The position numbers were made by a program, and so were the translations under genes. Positions 56,739 through 64,000 of a stretch of 64,000 bases of DNA are shown here, piece after piece; the first letter of the stretch is position 1, and every line of letters starts with the position of its first letter. Origin of the DNA: Filimonas lacunae (GTDB lineage Bacteria; Bacteroidota; Bacteroidia; Chitinophagales; Chitinophagaceae); assembly GCF_002355595.1 (NCBI RefSeq), contig NZ_AP017422.1, positions 558,001 to 622,000 on the forward strand. The letters are read 5' to 3'. The notes under the pieces are model-generated. The model was not told the DNA's origin, ran no database searches, and saw nothing but the letters and a program-made list of their open reading frames with translations.

Positions 56739-58379
56739 ATGGTAGAAACTAAATTGACTTTTGAGGAGCTGCTACACAGCAAATTTGTGGCAGCAGACGC
56801 CATTCCGGAGGGCTTTGCTTTGCCTGGTGAAATAAACCAGCGTGAATACCTCTGCAATGGTGAAATGAAACAGTGGAATGGTACCGTTCACCCGGTATAT
56901 TCTCCTGTGTGTGTGCAAACACCTAACGGCCTGGAGCGTAAGCTCATTGGCTCGTACCCCATTTGTACCGAAGCAGAAGCAGCAGAAGCATTAGACGCAG
57001 CTGTAAAAGCTTACGATAACGGACGCGGCGAATGGCCTACTATGAGCGTAGCTCAACGCATTGACTGTGTAAAGAAGTTTACGCAGAAAATGAAAGAGAA
57101 GAAAGACATAGTGGTAAAGCTGATTATGTGGGAAATTGGTAAATCATATGCCGATTCTGTAAAGGAATTTGACAGAACTGTAGAATATATTGATGCTACC
57201 ATTAAAGCGTTAAAAGGCATTGACCGTAAGTCTTCTACTTTTGAAGATGAGCAGGGCATTGTGGCGCAGGTGCGCCGTTCGCCTTTAGGCGTGGTATTGT
57301 GTATGGGGCCGTTTAACTACCCGTTAAACGAAACCTTTACCACCTTAATACCGGCTATTATCATGGGCAACACCCTGTTGTTCAAACCTCCGAAGCATGG
57401 TACCTTATTGCACTATCCTTTACTGGAAGCTTTCCGCGATTCTTTCCCTAAAGGTGTGGTAAATACCATTTACGGACGTGGTAACAGTATTGTTCCCGGT
57501 TTAATGCAATCCGGTAAAATTGACGTGCTTACCTTAATTGGTAGCAGCCGTGTGGCCAATGAGCTGAAAAAACTGCACCCGAAAGTAAACCGCCTGCGCG
57601 CGATACTGGGGCTGGATGCTAAAAACGCAGCTATCATTACCGCTAAAGCCGATTTAAAGCAAGCCGTTTCTGAAACCGTACTGGGTGCGCTTTCTTTCAA
57701 CGGTCAGCGTTGCACTGCACTGAAAATCATTTTCGTACACCGTTCTATCGCCCATGCGTTCTCTAAAGCGTTAAGCGAAGAGGTGAACAAATTGAAAGTA
57801 GGTATGCCATGGGAGCCAGGTGTGGCGTTAACGCCATTACCAGAGCCGGGCAAGCCTGCTTATCTGAAAGATATCATTGACGATGCAGTATCGTTCGGAG
57901 CTAAAATCATGAATGAAAATGGTGGTGCTACGGTAGAATCTCTGGTATATCCGGCGGTATTATTCCCCGTGAACGATCAGATGAAAGTATACCGCGAAGA
58001 GCAGTTTGGACCAGTGATTCCAGTGGTGCCTTACGACGATCTGGAAACGCCGATTCAATACCTGATCGACTCTACGCATGGCCAGCAGGTGAGTATTTTC
58101 AGTTATGATAAAAATGAAGTAGCTTCCCTCATCGATCCATTGATGAACCAGGTAAGCCGTGTGAATATCAACTGTCAGTGCCAGCGTGGTCCGGACGTAT
58201 TTCCATTCACCGGTAGAAAAGATAGCGCGGAAGGCACTTTGTCTGTAGAAGACGCTTTACGTTCTTTCTCCATCCGTTCACTGGTGGCTACCAAGCTGAC
58301 AGATGCCAATACACAGTTATTTAACGACATCATCAGCGAAAACATCTGTAATTCTTTAAGCAGGAACTACATATTTTAA
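56739..58379 (+). CDS. Aldehyde dehydrogenase, GapN-like (non-phosphorylating glyceraldehyde-3-phosphate dehydrogenase type)
   Basis: A 546-residue ALDH-superfamily protein. The nucleophile Cys325 is in FNGQRCTALK, and the oxyanion Asn193 in GPFNYP. The general-base motif, normally ELGGKN, reads GLDAKN (291-296) with Gly where Glu is expected and Asp two residues on. This pattern belongs to a GapN-like subgroup. In the operon it would oxidise glyceraldehyde 3-phosphate from KdgA to 3-phosphoglycerate with NADP, giving reducing power, or oxidise a sugar-acid semialdehyde. The role is inferred from family and context. It lies 13 bp after uxaC; a hairpin follows. Confidence 0.85.
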   Translation: MVETKLTFEELLHSKFVAADAIPEGFALPGEINQREYLCNGEMKQWNGTVHPVYSPVCVQTPNGLERKLIGSYPICTEAEAAEALDAAVKAYDNGRGEWPTMSVAQRIDCVKKFTQKMKEKKDIVVKLIMWEIGKSYADSVKEFDRTVEYIDATIKALKGIDRKSSTFEDEQGIVAQVRRSPLGVVLCMGPFNYPLNETFTTLIPAIIMGNTLLFKPPKHGTLLHYPLLEAFRDSFPKGVVNTIYGRGNSIVPGLMQSGKIDVLTLIGSSRVANELKKLHPKVNRLRAILGLDAKNAAIITAKADLKQAVSETVLGALSFNGQRCTALKIIFVHRSIAHAFSKALSEEVNKLKVGMPWEPGVALTPLPEPGKPAYLKDIIDDAVSFGAKIMNENGGATVESLVYPAVLFPVNDQMKVYREEQFGPVIPVVPYDDLETPIQYLIDSTHGQQVSIFSYDKNEVASLIDPLMNQVSRVNINCQCQRGPDVFPFTGRKDSAEGTLSVEDALRSFSIRSLVATKLTDANTQLFNDIISENICNSLSRNYIF

Positions 58380-58387
58380 GATAAACA

Positions 58388-58419
58388 AAGCAAGGCCGGT
58401 GGCAACATTGGCCTTGCTT
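58388..58419 (+). terminator. Hairpin between the aldehyde dehydrogenase gene and kduD
   Basis: A perfect 10-bp stem (AAGCAAGGCC with complement) encloses a 12-base loop, followed by CTAATAAAG and the kduD start 14 bp later. There is no long T-tract, so it is more likely a partial terminator or a stability element dividing the operon into two parts. Confidence 0.5.
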
Positions 58420-58432
58420 CTAATAAAGCAGA

Positions 58433-59200
58433 ATGAGCAAAGCACTATTCGATCTTACAGGAAAAACAGCATTGGTTACCGGTGGTAACAAAGGAATTGG
58501 TAAAGGAATGGCAGTAGGGCTGGCGGAAGCCGGTGCAGATATTCTCGTGGTTTCAGGATCGGTAGCCTTACAAGGCAGCGATATTGAAAAGGAAGTAACT
58601 GCCCTGGGACGCAAGTTCAAGGCTTATCAGGCTAACCTGGGCGACCGGGAAAAGCTGTATGAGTTTATTACAAAACTGCTGGCTGAAAACCCGAACATCG
58701 ATATCCTGGTAAACAACGCAGGCACTATTATGCGTAAGCCTGCAGCTGAACACCCTGATGAGTATTGGGATAGTGTGCTGTCTTTAAACCTGGATGCGCC
58801 GTTTGTGCTGGCCAGGGAAATTGGTAAACACATGTTACAGCGCGGCAGCGGTAAAATTATCTTTACCTGCTCGTTGTTAAGCTTCCAGGGCGGTATTAAC
58901 GTACCTGGTTATGCAGCCAGCAAAGGCGCATTAAGCAGCCTGGTGAAAGCACTGGCCAACGAGTGGGCTGGCAAAGGCATTAATGTAAATGGTATTGCAC
59001 CAGGTTACATTGCCACTGATAACACGGAAGCGCTGCGTAACGATCCGACCCGTAGCAAGTCAATCCTCGACAGAATTCCAGCGGGCCGTTGGGGCGAGCC
59101 GGAAGATTTTAAAGGTCCTGCCGTATTCCTGGCATCCGATGCCGGAAGTTACGTACAGGGAACTATCCTTACGGTAGATGGTGGATGGATGGGCAGATAG
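58433..59200 (+). CDS. kduD: 2-dehydro-3-deoxy-D-gluconate 5-dehydrogenase
   Basis: A 255-residue SDR with cofactor turn TGGNKGIGKG (residues 16-25) and triad Ser147, Tyr160 and Lys164 (GYAASKGA). KduD-specific features are PAAEHPDEYWDSVLSLNLDA and NGIAPGYIATDNTEALRND. It interconverts 2,5-diketo-3-deoxygluconate and 2-keto-3-deoxygluconate, working with KduI on products of pectin lysis. Followed by kduI after 65 bp. Confidence 0.94.
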   Translation: MSKALFDLTGKTALVTGGNKGIGKGMAVGLAEAGADILVVSGSVALQGSDIEKEVTALGRKFKAYQANLGDREKLYEFITKLLAENPNIDILVNNAGTIMRKPAAEHPDEYWDSVLSLNLDAPFVLAREIGKHMLQRGSGKIIFTCSLLSFQGGINVPGYAASKGALSSLVKALANEWAGKGINVNGIAPGYIATDNTEALRNDPTRSKSILDRIPAGRWGEPEDFKGPAVFLASDAGSYVQGTILTVDGGWMGR

Positions 59201-59265
59201 AGTAGGATAGTGAATACGAAAATTGTAAATAGTTTTAGGCCCTTACAGGCCGATTAAAATATAGA

Positions 59266-60099
59266 ATGATGGAAGTTAGATTTCAGCAAAGTCCAAAGGA
59301 AACCAGCCAGATGAATACGCAGGAACTGCGTAGCAATTTTTTGATCGAGAACTTAATGCAGGATGACAAGCTGAACCTGGTATACTCGCACTACGATCGC
59401 GTGATTGTGGGCGGTGCCAAACCAGTGAACCAGGTGTTGAAACTGGAAGCGCATTCCGAATTAAGGGCTGATTATTTCCTGGAAAGAAGAGAACTGGGTA
59501 TCATCAACGTTGCCGGCGCCGGAAAAGTAGTGGCCGATGGCGTTACTTATGAGTTAAATAAACTGGAATGCCTGTACTTAGGCAAAGGGGTAAAAGAAGT
59601 TTCTTTTGCCAGCGTAAACGCAAACGATGCCGCTATTTTTTACCTGTTGTCTGCTCCCGCACACGCTACTTATCCTACCGTTAAGTATAGCAAAGACCAG
59701 GCGTCTGGTGGCGATATGGGTAGCCAGGCTACCGCCAATAAAAGAACTATTTACCGTTACATACATGCCGATGGCATTCAAAGCTGTCAGCTGGTAATGG
59801 GCTTAACCATACTGGAAGAAGGTAGTGTTTGGAATACCATGCCATCACACACCCATACCCGCCGTATGGAAGCTTATTACTACTTTGATGTAAAAGCCGA
59901 TCAGCGCGTGTTCCATTTCATGGGCGAGCCCACTGAAACACGTCACCTGCTGGTGGCCAACAACGAAGCTATTATTTCTCCGCCATGGAGCATACACTCT
60001 GGTTGCGGTACTGCCAGCTACGGCTTTATATGGGGCATGGCCGGTGAAAACTATACTTACAGCGATATGGACCCTGCTCCGTTAGCTGATATGCGCTAA
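59266..60099 (+). CDS. kduI: 5-keto-4-deoxyuronate isomerase
   Basis: A 277-residue cupin-fold isomerase, the standard KduI length. Signatures include YFLERRELGIINVAGAGKV and the metal-binding PSHTHTRRMEAYYYFD, with further WSIHSGCGTASYGFIWGMAG at the C-terminus. It converts 5-keto-4-deoxyuronate, made by GH105 from unsaturated uronates, to 2,5-diketo-3-deoxygluconate for KduD. Confidence 0.96.
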   Translation: MMEVRFQQSPKETSQMNTQELRSNFLIENLMQDDKLNLVYSHYDRVIVGGAKPVNQVLKLEAHSELRADYFLERRELGIINVAGAGKVVADGVTYELNKLECLYLGKGVKEVSFASVNANDAAIFYLLSAPAHATYPTVKYSKDQASGGDMGSQATANKRTIYRYIHADGIQSCQLVMGLTILEEGSVWNTMPSHTHTRRMEAYYYFDVKADQRVFHFMGEPTETRHLLVANNEAIISPPWSIHSGCGTASYGFIWGMAGENYTYSDMDPAPLADMR

Positions 60100-60125
60100 G
60101 CCCTTTAACCCCCAGATTGATAAAC

Positions 60126-61154
60126 ATGAAGAAAGTATTTTGTTTTGGCGAGTTGTTGTTACGTATGTCGCCCGTATTAGGTCAGCAGTGGTTAAAAACC
60201 AATGTGCTGCCTGTATTTGTGGGTGGCGCTGAGTTAAACGTAGCGCAGGCTTTAGCCGGCTGGCAGGTGCCGGTACAGTATTGTACCGCTTTGCCACAGA
60301 ATTATTTATCGCAGGAAATATGCGATTTAATCAGCGAGAAGCATGTGGACATGAGCCGCGTACACTTTTCCGGTGAACGCATTGGCACTTACTACCTGCC
60401 ACAGGGAGCTGATTTAAAGAACGCTGGTGTTATCTACGACCGCGCCTATTCTTCTTTCGCTTCTTTAAAACCCGGTATGATTAACTGGGACGAAACCCTG
60501 AAAGATGCCAACTGGTTTCATTTCAGCGCTATTAGTCCTGCTTTGAATACAGATGCAGTTGCCGTATTGGAAGAAGCACTACAGGCTGCTACCCGCTTAG
60601 GTTTAACTATTTCTGTTGACTTGAACTACCGCGCCAAATTATGGCAGTACGGTAAAAAGCCGGTAGAAGTAATGCCTGCGCTGGCTAAATACTGCCATGT
60701 AATTATGGGCAACATCTGGGCTGCCGCTAATTTACTAGGCATGCCTTTGAACGAAACCCTGGTGGCGGCTGATAACAGTACCGAGTACCTACAGCACGCT
60801 GTAGAAACCTCTAATGCGATTATGCAGCATTTTCCTACCTGTCATACAGTAGCTAACACCTTCCGTTTTGATAAAGAAGGCGGTGGCATTTTATACTATG
60901 CGGCCCTGCAAACAGGTGGCCGGCAATATGTATCGCCCACCTTTACTATTGATAAAATAGTAGATAAAGTAGGTAGCGGCGATTGTTTTATGGGTGGTCT
61001 TATTTACAGCATGTACAATAGCCACCAGCCCCAGGATATTATTAATTATGCAGCAGCAGCAGCCTTTGGTAAGTTGCAGGAAGTAGGCGATGCTACACGG
61101 CAGGATGTTGCGGCTGTTCAATCTACTATTCAACGTTATGAGCAAAAAAGATAG
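60126..61154 (+). CDS. kdgK: 2-keto-3-deoxygluconate kinase (PfkB/ribokinase family)
   Basis: A 342-residue sugar kinase. The N-terminal FVGGAELNVAQALAG is the ribokinase signature, and VGSGDCFMGG near the C-terminus contains the catalytic base Asp286 (GSGD in place of the usual GAGD). It phosphorylates 2-keto-3-deoxygluconate to the 6-phosphate. The ATG at 60126 is used; an upstream TTG would add three residues. The last 17 bases overlap the kdgA gene, so the two are translationally coupled. Confidence 0.92.
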   Translation: MKKVFCFGELLLRMSPVLGQQWLKTNVLPVFVGGAELNVAQALAGWQVPVQYCTALPQNYLSQEICDLISEKHVDMSRVHFSGERIGTYYLPQGADLKNAGVIYDRAYSSFASLKPGMINWDETLKDANWFHFSAISPALNTDAVAVLEEALQAATRLGLTISVDLNYRAKLWQYGKKPVEVMPALAKYCHVIMGNIWAAANLLGMPLNETLVAADNSTEYLQHAVETSNAIMQHFPTCHTVANTFRFDKEGGGILYYAALQTGGRQYVSPTFTIDKIVDKVGSGDCFMGGLIYSMYNSHQPQDIINYAAAAAFGKLQEVGDATRQDVAAVQSTIQRYEQKR

Positions 61155-61797
61155 TTCGTTACAGGCCGTATTGCAACAACGCATACTGCCTTTGTATTTT
61201 GAAGCCGACACTACTGTGTCACTGGAAGTATTGAAAGCCTTATATGCAGCCGGTATTCGCGCGGTAGAATATACCAACCGTGGCGCTGCAGCACTGGATA
61301 ACTTTAAAGCCATGAAGCAGCTGCGTGATGCAGAACTGCCTGGCCTGGAAATAGGAATTGGTACTATTAAAAATGCAGCCGATGCACGTGCTTTTGTGGC
61401 AGCCGGTGTAGACTTTTTAATCAGCCCCGGTTATGTGCCTGAGGTACTGGAAGTAGCCAACGAATTTGGTTTACTGTATGTGCCGGGTTGTATGACGCCT
61501 ACCGAAATTATCACAGCAGAAAATGCGGGTATCCGTTTTGTAAAACTGTTCCCGGGCAACGTACTGGGTCCTGGTTTTGTAGAAGCCATCCGCACCCTGT
61601 TCCCGGCTATGTACTTTATGCCAACAGGCGGTGTAGAGCTGGACGAAGCTAATTTACGTAGCTGGTTTACCGCAGGTGTAAACGCAGTAGGTTTAGGTAG
61701 CAAGCTGATTAATAAGAAAGTATTGGCACAGGCCGATTATGCAGCAGCTATTACAGCAGCCACTGCTACAACCCTGCATACTTTAAAATCCATTTAA
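61138..61797 (+). CDS. kdgA: KDPG/KHG aldolase
   Basis: A 219-residue class I aldolase. The Schiff-base Lys136 is in RFVKLFPGN, and Glu44 in VEYTNRG. It splits 2-keto-3-deoxy-6-phosphogluconate into pyruvate and glyceraldehyde 3-phosphate, the final step for all uronates taken up here. A longer frame from 61090 exists, but the ATG at 61138 fits the family length and overlaps the kdgK stop in the usual coupled manner. The family is also called Eda. Confidence 0.93.
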   Translation: MSKKDSSLQAVLQQRILPLYFEADTTVSLEVLKALYAAGIRAVEYTNRGAAALDNFKAMKQLRDAELPGLEIGIGTIKNAADARAFVAAGVDFLISPGYVPEVLEVANEFGLLYVPGCMTPTEIITAENAGIRFVKLFPGNVLGPGFVEAIRTLFPAMYFMPTGGVELDEANLRSWFTAGVNAVGLGSKLINKKVLAQADYAAAITAATATTLHTLKSI

Positions 61798-61821
61798 CGA
61801 AAAACCGCTAAAACGATTCGC

Positions 61822-63189
61822 ATGTCTTCAACCAAAATCGGCAAATACAGGTGGACGATCTGTACACTGTTGTTTGCCGCCACTACCGTTAACTATTTAG
61901 ACAGGCAGGTACTAAGCTTATTGCAGCCACACCTGGAGGAAATATACCACTGGACAAACAGCGACTATGCCGATATTACTGCTGCTTTCCAGCTTTTCTA
62001 TGCCATTGCCATGTTATTTGCAGGCAGGGTAATTGATAAAGTAGGAACTAAATGGGGATATGGCCTTGCTATTACCATATGGTCGATTGGCGCTTTAGTG
62101 CACGCATTTTCTTTCCCGATAGGATCAGGTATTGCCAATATACTTCAATTATTAGGTATTACTGTCTGGAGTGCCTCTGTATTAGGCTTTATGTTTTCCC
62201 GTATGGTGCTGGCCCTGGGCGAAGCTGGTAACTTTCCGGCAGCTATTAAAGCTACAGCCGAATACTTCCCGCAAAAAGAGCGTTCCCTGGCTACAGGTAT
62301 ATTTAACTCCGGGGCTAATATCGGCGCTATCATTGCGCCTATTTCCATTCCTGCTATTCAGGCAGCATGGGGATGGGAAGCGGCTTTTGTGATAGTAGGT
62401 TTGTTTGGATTTTTATGGTTGGGCTTCTGGCTGTTTTTCTATGAAAAACCAGAGAAGCAAAAAAGACTGTCGCCGGAAGAACTGGCTTATATTAATAGCG
62501 ATGAAGCGGTACATGTTGCCCCTTCTGAAGATGTGGCCGTTCAACAAAAGATATCATGGACAAAACTGTTAGGTTATAATCAAACCTGGGCTTTTGTAGT
62601 AGGTAAGTTTTTAACAGATGGTGTATGGTGGTTTTTCCTGTTCTGGTTACCTGCCTACCTAAAAGCAGCCTATGGTCTTACCGGACAGGCCATTTCTATG
62701 CCGCTGGCTATCTTATACAGCCTTTCTATGATTGGCAGTATCAGTGGCGGATGGTTCCCCGTTTATTTCATCAACAAAGGATTAAGCCCATTTGCAGGCC
62801 GCAGACGCGCTATGCTGGTAATAGCCCTGGTGCCATTGCTGGTGTTATTGGCGCAGCCTTTAGGCTATATCAGCTTCTGGGTTCCTGTATTGTTAATAGG
62901 TATTGGAACCGCTGCCCACCAGGCATGGAGTGCTAACATCTTCACTACCGTATCAGACATGTTCCCTAAAAAAGCCGTAGGCTCTATTGTGGGTATTGGT
63001 GGTATGGCCGGTGGTTTAGGTGGTGTGCTGATTTCTAAAGTAGGTGGAGCACTGTTTGATCATTACAAAAAAGTAGGACACATTGAAACAGGATATACTA
63101 TCATGTTTGCATTTTGTGCCATTGCTTATTTACTGGCATGGGTGATTATGAAGGCTTTAGTGCCTGCACACAAACCAGTAGAATTATAA
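61822..63189 (+). CDS. exuT: Hexuronate MFS transporter (ExuT-like)
   Basis: A 455-residue MFS protein of the anion:cation symporter type with 12 helices. LDRQVLSLLQPHLEEIYHWT follows helix 1, GEAGNFPAAIKATAEYFPQKE after helix 4 is the ExuT/ACS signature, and GIFNSGANIGAIIAPI lies in helix 5. It would import galacturonate or glucuronate across the inner membrane. It closes the operon, 24 bp after kdgA, with a terminator beyond it. Confidence 0.92.
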   Translation: MSSTKIGKYRWTICTLLFAATTVNYLDRQVLSLLQPHLEEIYHWTNSDYADITAAFQLFYAIAMLFAGRVIDKVGTKWGYGLAITIWSIGALVHAFSFPIGSGIANILQLLGITVWSASVLGFMFSRMVLALGEAGNFPAAIKATAEYFPQKERSLATGIFNSGANIGAIIAPISIPAIQAAWGWEAAFVIVGLFGFLWLGFWLFFYEKPEKQKRLSPEELAYINSDEAVHVAPSEDVAVQQKISWTKLLGYNQTWAFVVGKFLTDGVWWFFLFWLPAYLKAAYGLTGQAISMPLAILYSLSMIGSISGGWFPVYFINKGLSPFAGRRRAMLVIALVPLLVLLAQPLGYISFWVPVLLIGIGTAAHQAWSANIFTTVSDMFPKKAVGSIVGIGGMAGGLGGVLISKVGGALFDHYKKVGHIETGYTIMFAFCAIAYLLAWVIMKALVPAHKPVEL

Positions 63190-63215
63190 TCAGGGTTTAT
63201 TAGCTGAATGATACA

Positions 63216-63253
63216 AGAAAGCCGCTTCTGTTAAAGGATGCGGCTTTTCTTTT
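63216..63253 (+). terminator. Intrinsic terminator of the uronate operon
   Basis: The stem AAAGCCGC/GCGGCTTT has a 14-base loop and is followed by TCTTTTTG, 29 bp after the transporter stop. Standard Rho-independent form. Confidence 0.8.
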
Positions 63254-63385
63254 TGCGGTAATTCTGCCTGTTTATCGCAATATTTCACCATTTGGTACAC
63301 ACATACCCTGGCTGCGTAGCAGCATTTTGTATTTAACGATGGCTGGCATTTGCTTTGAAATATGTACAGTATAAAAGCAAACAAT

Positions 63386-63829
63386 ATGAAAAAGGTAATC
63401 GTTCTCTCAGCAGTAGTCATCAGCAGCCTGGTATTTAGCCATTCAGCTAACGCTCAGGTTCGATTCAATGTAAGCATAAATGTAGGTGCTCAGCCTACCT
63501 GGGTAAATAACAGTAACACGCGTGATGCGGATTATTACTATATACCTGATGCCGATTGCTACTATTCCGTTAACGAAAAAATGTATGTATACCGCGATGG
63601 GGCTAACTGGAGAAAAGCGCCTCAGTTACCTGGTCGTTTCAAAAACTTTGACTTCCGTAATAAAAGAGTAATTGGTATTAAAGGACAGGAGGCACCGTAT
63701 ATGCACCATGCTGAAAACAGGAATGCTTATAATAATGCCAATGAAAAGTTTAACCATCAACAACCTGACCGTCAGCCACAACGTGGTAATGACAACAAGG
63801 GAAACAATGGTTTTGGAAGACGTTCATAA
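63386..63829 (+). CDS. Small secreted hypothetical protein
   Basis: A 147-residue protein with a clear signal peptide (MKKVIVLSAVVISSLVFSHS, cleaved near ANAQ). The mature part has DYYYIPDADCYYSVNEKMYV and YRDGANWRKAPQLPGRF, a Tyr-rich pattern found in short Bacteroidota envelope proteins, and a C-terminal tail rich in Asn, Gln, His and Gly. No named family is recognised. It has its own terminator and is separate from the uronate operon. The ATG at 63386 is preferred; an upstream ATG at 63362 would add eight residues before the signal. Confidence 0.75.
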   Translation: MKKVIVLSAVVISSLVFSHSANAQVRFNVSINVGAQPTWVNNSNTRDADYYYIPDADCYYSVNEKMYVYRDGANWRKAPQLPGRFKNFDFRNKRVIGIKGQEAPYMHHAENRNAYNNANEKFNHQQPDRQPQRGNDNKGNNGFGRRS

Positions 63830-63857
63830 GCGTAGTAGAGATAGCGTTTTAACGTGT

Positions 63858-63889
63858 AAAGCGGCCTGCCTGTTGGCGGGTCGTTTTTG
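63858..63889 (+). terminator. Intrinsic terminator after the small secreted protein
   Basis: AAAGCGGCCTGCC pairs with GGCGGGTCGTTTT (ten Watson-Crick and three G-T pairs) around a four-base loop, followed by further T. It is 28 bp downstream of the stop codon. Confidence 0.72.
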
Positions 63890-63949
63890 TTGAATCAGGA
63901 GGGCAAAGTAAATAACAGGCTGGAGCCTGAGTTTGTAGCGTAACACCCT

Positions 63950-64000
63950 TTAAAACCTTACAATCACGCGCCCTTTCTTCTTCTTATTCCCAATCCATTT
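63950..64000 (-). CDS. C-terminus of an unidentified minus-strand gene
   Basis: The last 51 bases read on the minus strand as KWIGNKKKKGRVIVRF followed by TAA at 63950. The Lys-rich end with alternating hydrophobic residues and a terminal Phe resembles the last strand of an outer-membrane protein, but sixteen residues are too few to assign a family. Confidence 0.3.
   Translation of the reverse strand, partial: KWIGNKKKKGRVIVRF

Noticed and set aside
1-64000. CRISPR arrays, tRNA or rRNA genes, transposases and phage genes
   Set aside because: No regularly spaced repeats, no cloverleaf-type tRNA sequence in the gaps examined, and no coding frame resembling a transposase, integrase or phage protein.

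Overview
The window is a 64 kb chromosomal segment from a member of the Bacteroidota, most likely a Chitinophagaceae relative (Chitinophaga/Niastella/Filimonas type). The evidence is three SusC/SusD outer-membrane pairs, many lipoproteins with Bacteroidota-style lipoboxes, promoter elements of the TAnnTTTG type, and polysaccharide-utilisation enzymes. No rRNA, tRNA, CRISPR array, IS element or phage gene was recognised.

Left part (1-17,925) is housekeeping and mixed: an RND efflux pump (truncated by the window edge) with its lipoprotein adaptor, an SDR-like protein without the usual catalytic residues, an AraC regulator, cytochrome bd oxidase (cydAB), a dienelactone-hydrolase-like lipoprotein, a GH35 beta-galactosidase, a DUF1254/DUF1214 protein, a CbpA-type DnaJ, a small lipoprotein, a cold-shock protein with a lysine-rich extension, a 44-residue membrane protein, a 2-hydroxyacid dehydrogenase, a Bcr/CflA-type MFS exporter and an acidic hypothetical protein.

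Right part (17,926-63,189) is one large pectin-utilisation region with four blocks, nearly all on the plus strand. (A) A SusC/SusD pair followed by a fused CE12-CE8 esterase (rhamnogalacturonan acetylesterase plus pectin methylesterase). (B) A six-gene operon for L-fucose (or a related 6-deoxyhexose) uptake and non-phosphorylative oxidation: FucP-like permease, mutarotase, two SDR dehydrogenases, a FAH-family hydrolase and a lactonase, with a zinc dehydrogenase at the end. The fuconate dehydratase step is not encoded here. (C) An unusual array FAS1 - SusC - SusD - FAS1 - FAS1 - SusC - SusD, with three fasciclin-domain lipoproteins interleaved with two transporter pairs and no enzymes. (D) A galacturonate operon: GH28 polygalacturonase, GH105 unsaturated-uronyl hydrolase, uxaB, uxaA, uxaC, a GapN-like aldehyde dehydrogenase, kduD, kduI, kdgK, kdgA and an ExuT-like permease. 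It takes both saturated galacturonate and the unsaturated 5-keto-4-deoxyuronate to 2-keto-3-deoxygluconate, then to pyruvate and glyceraldehyde 3-phosphate.

A LacI-family regulator lies divergently in front of block D. A 13-bp element of the form GCAAWCGTTACCG (W = A or T) lies upstream of this regulator and occurs twice, inside an identical 18-bp repeat, upstream of the first SusC. A variant lies upstream of the fasciclin array. I infer that the LacI protein coordinates these blocks. The window ends with a small secreted protein and what looks like the C-terminus of another minus-strand gene.
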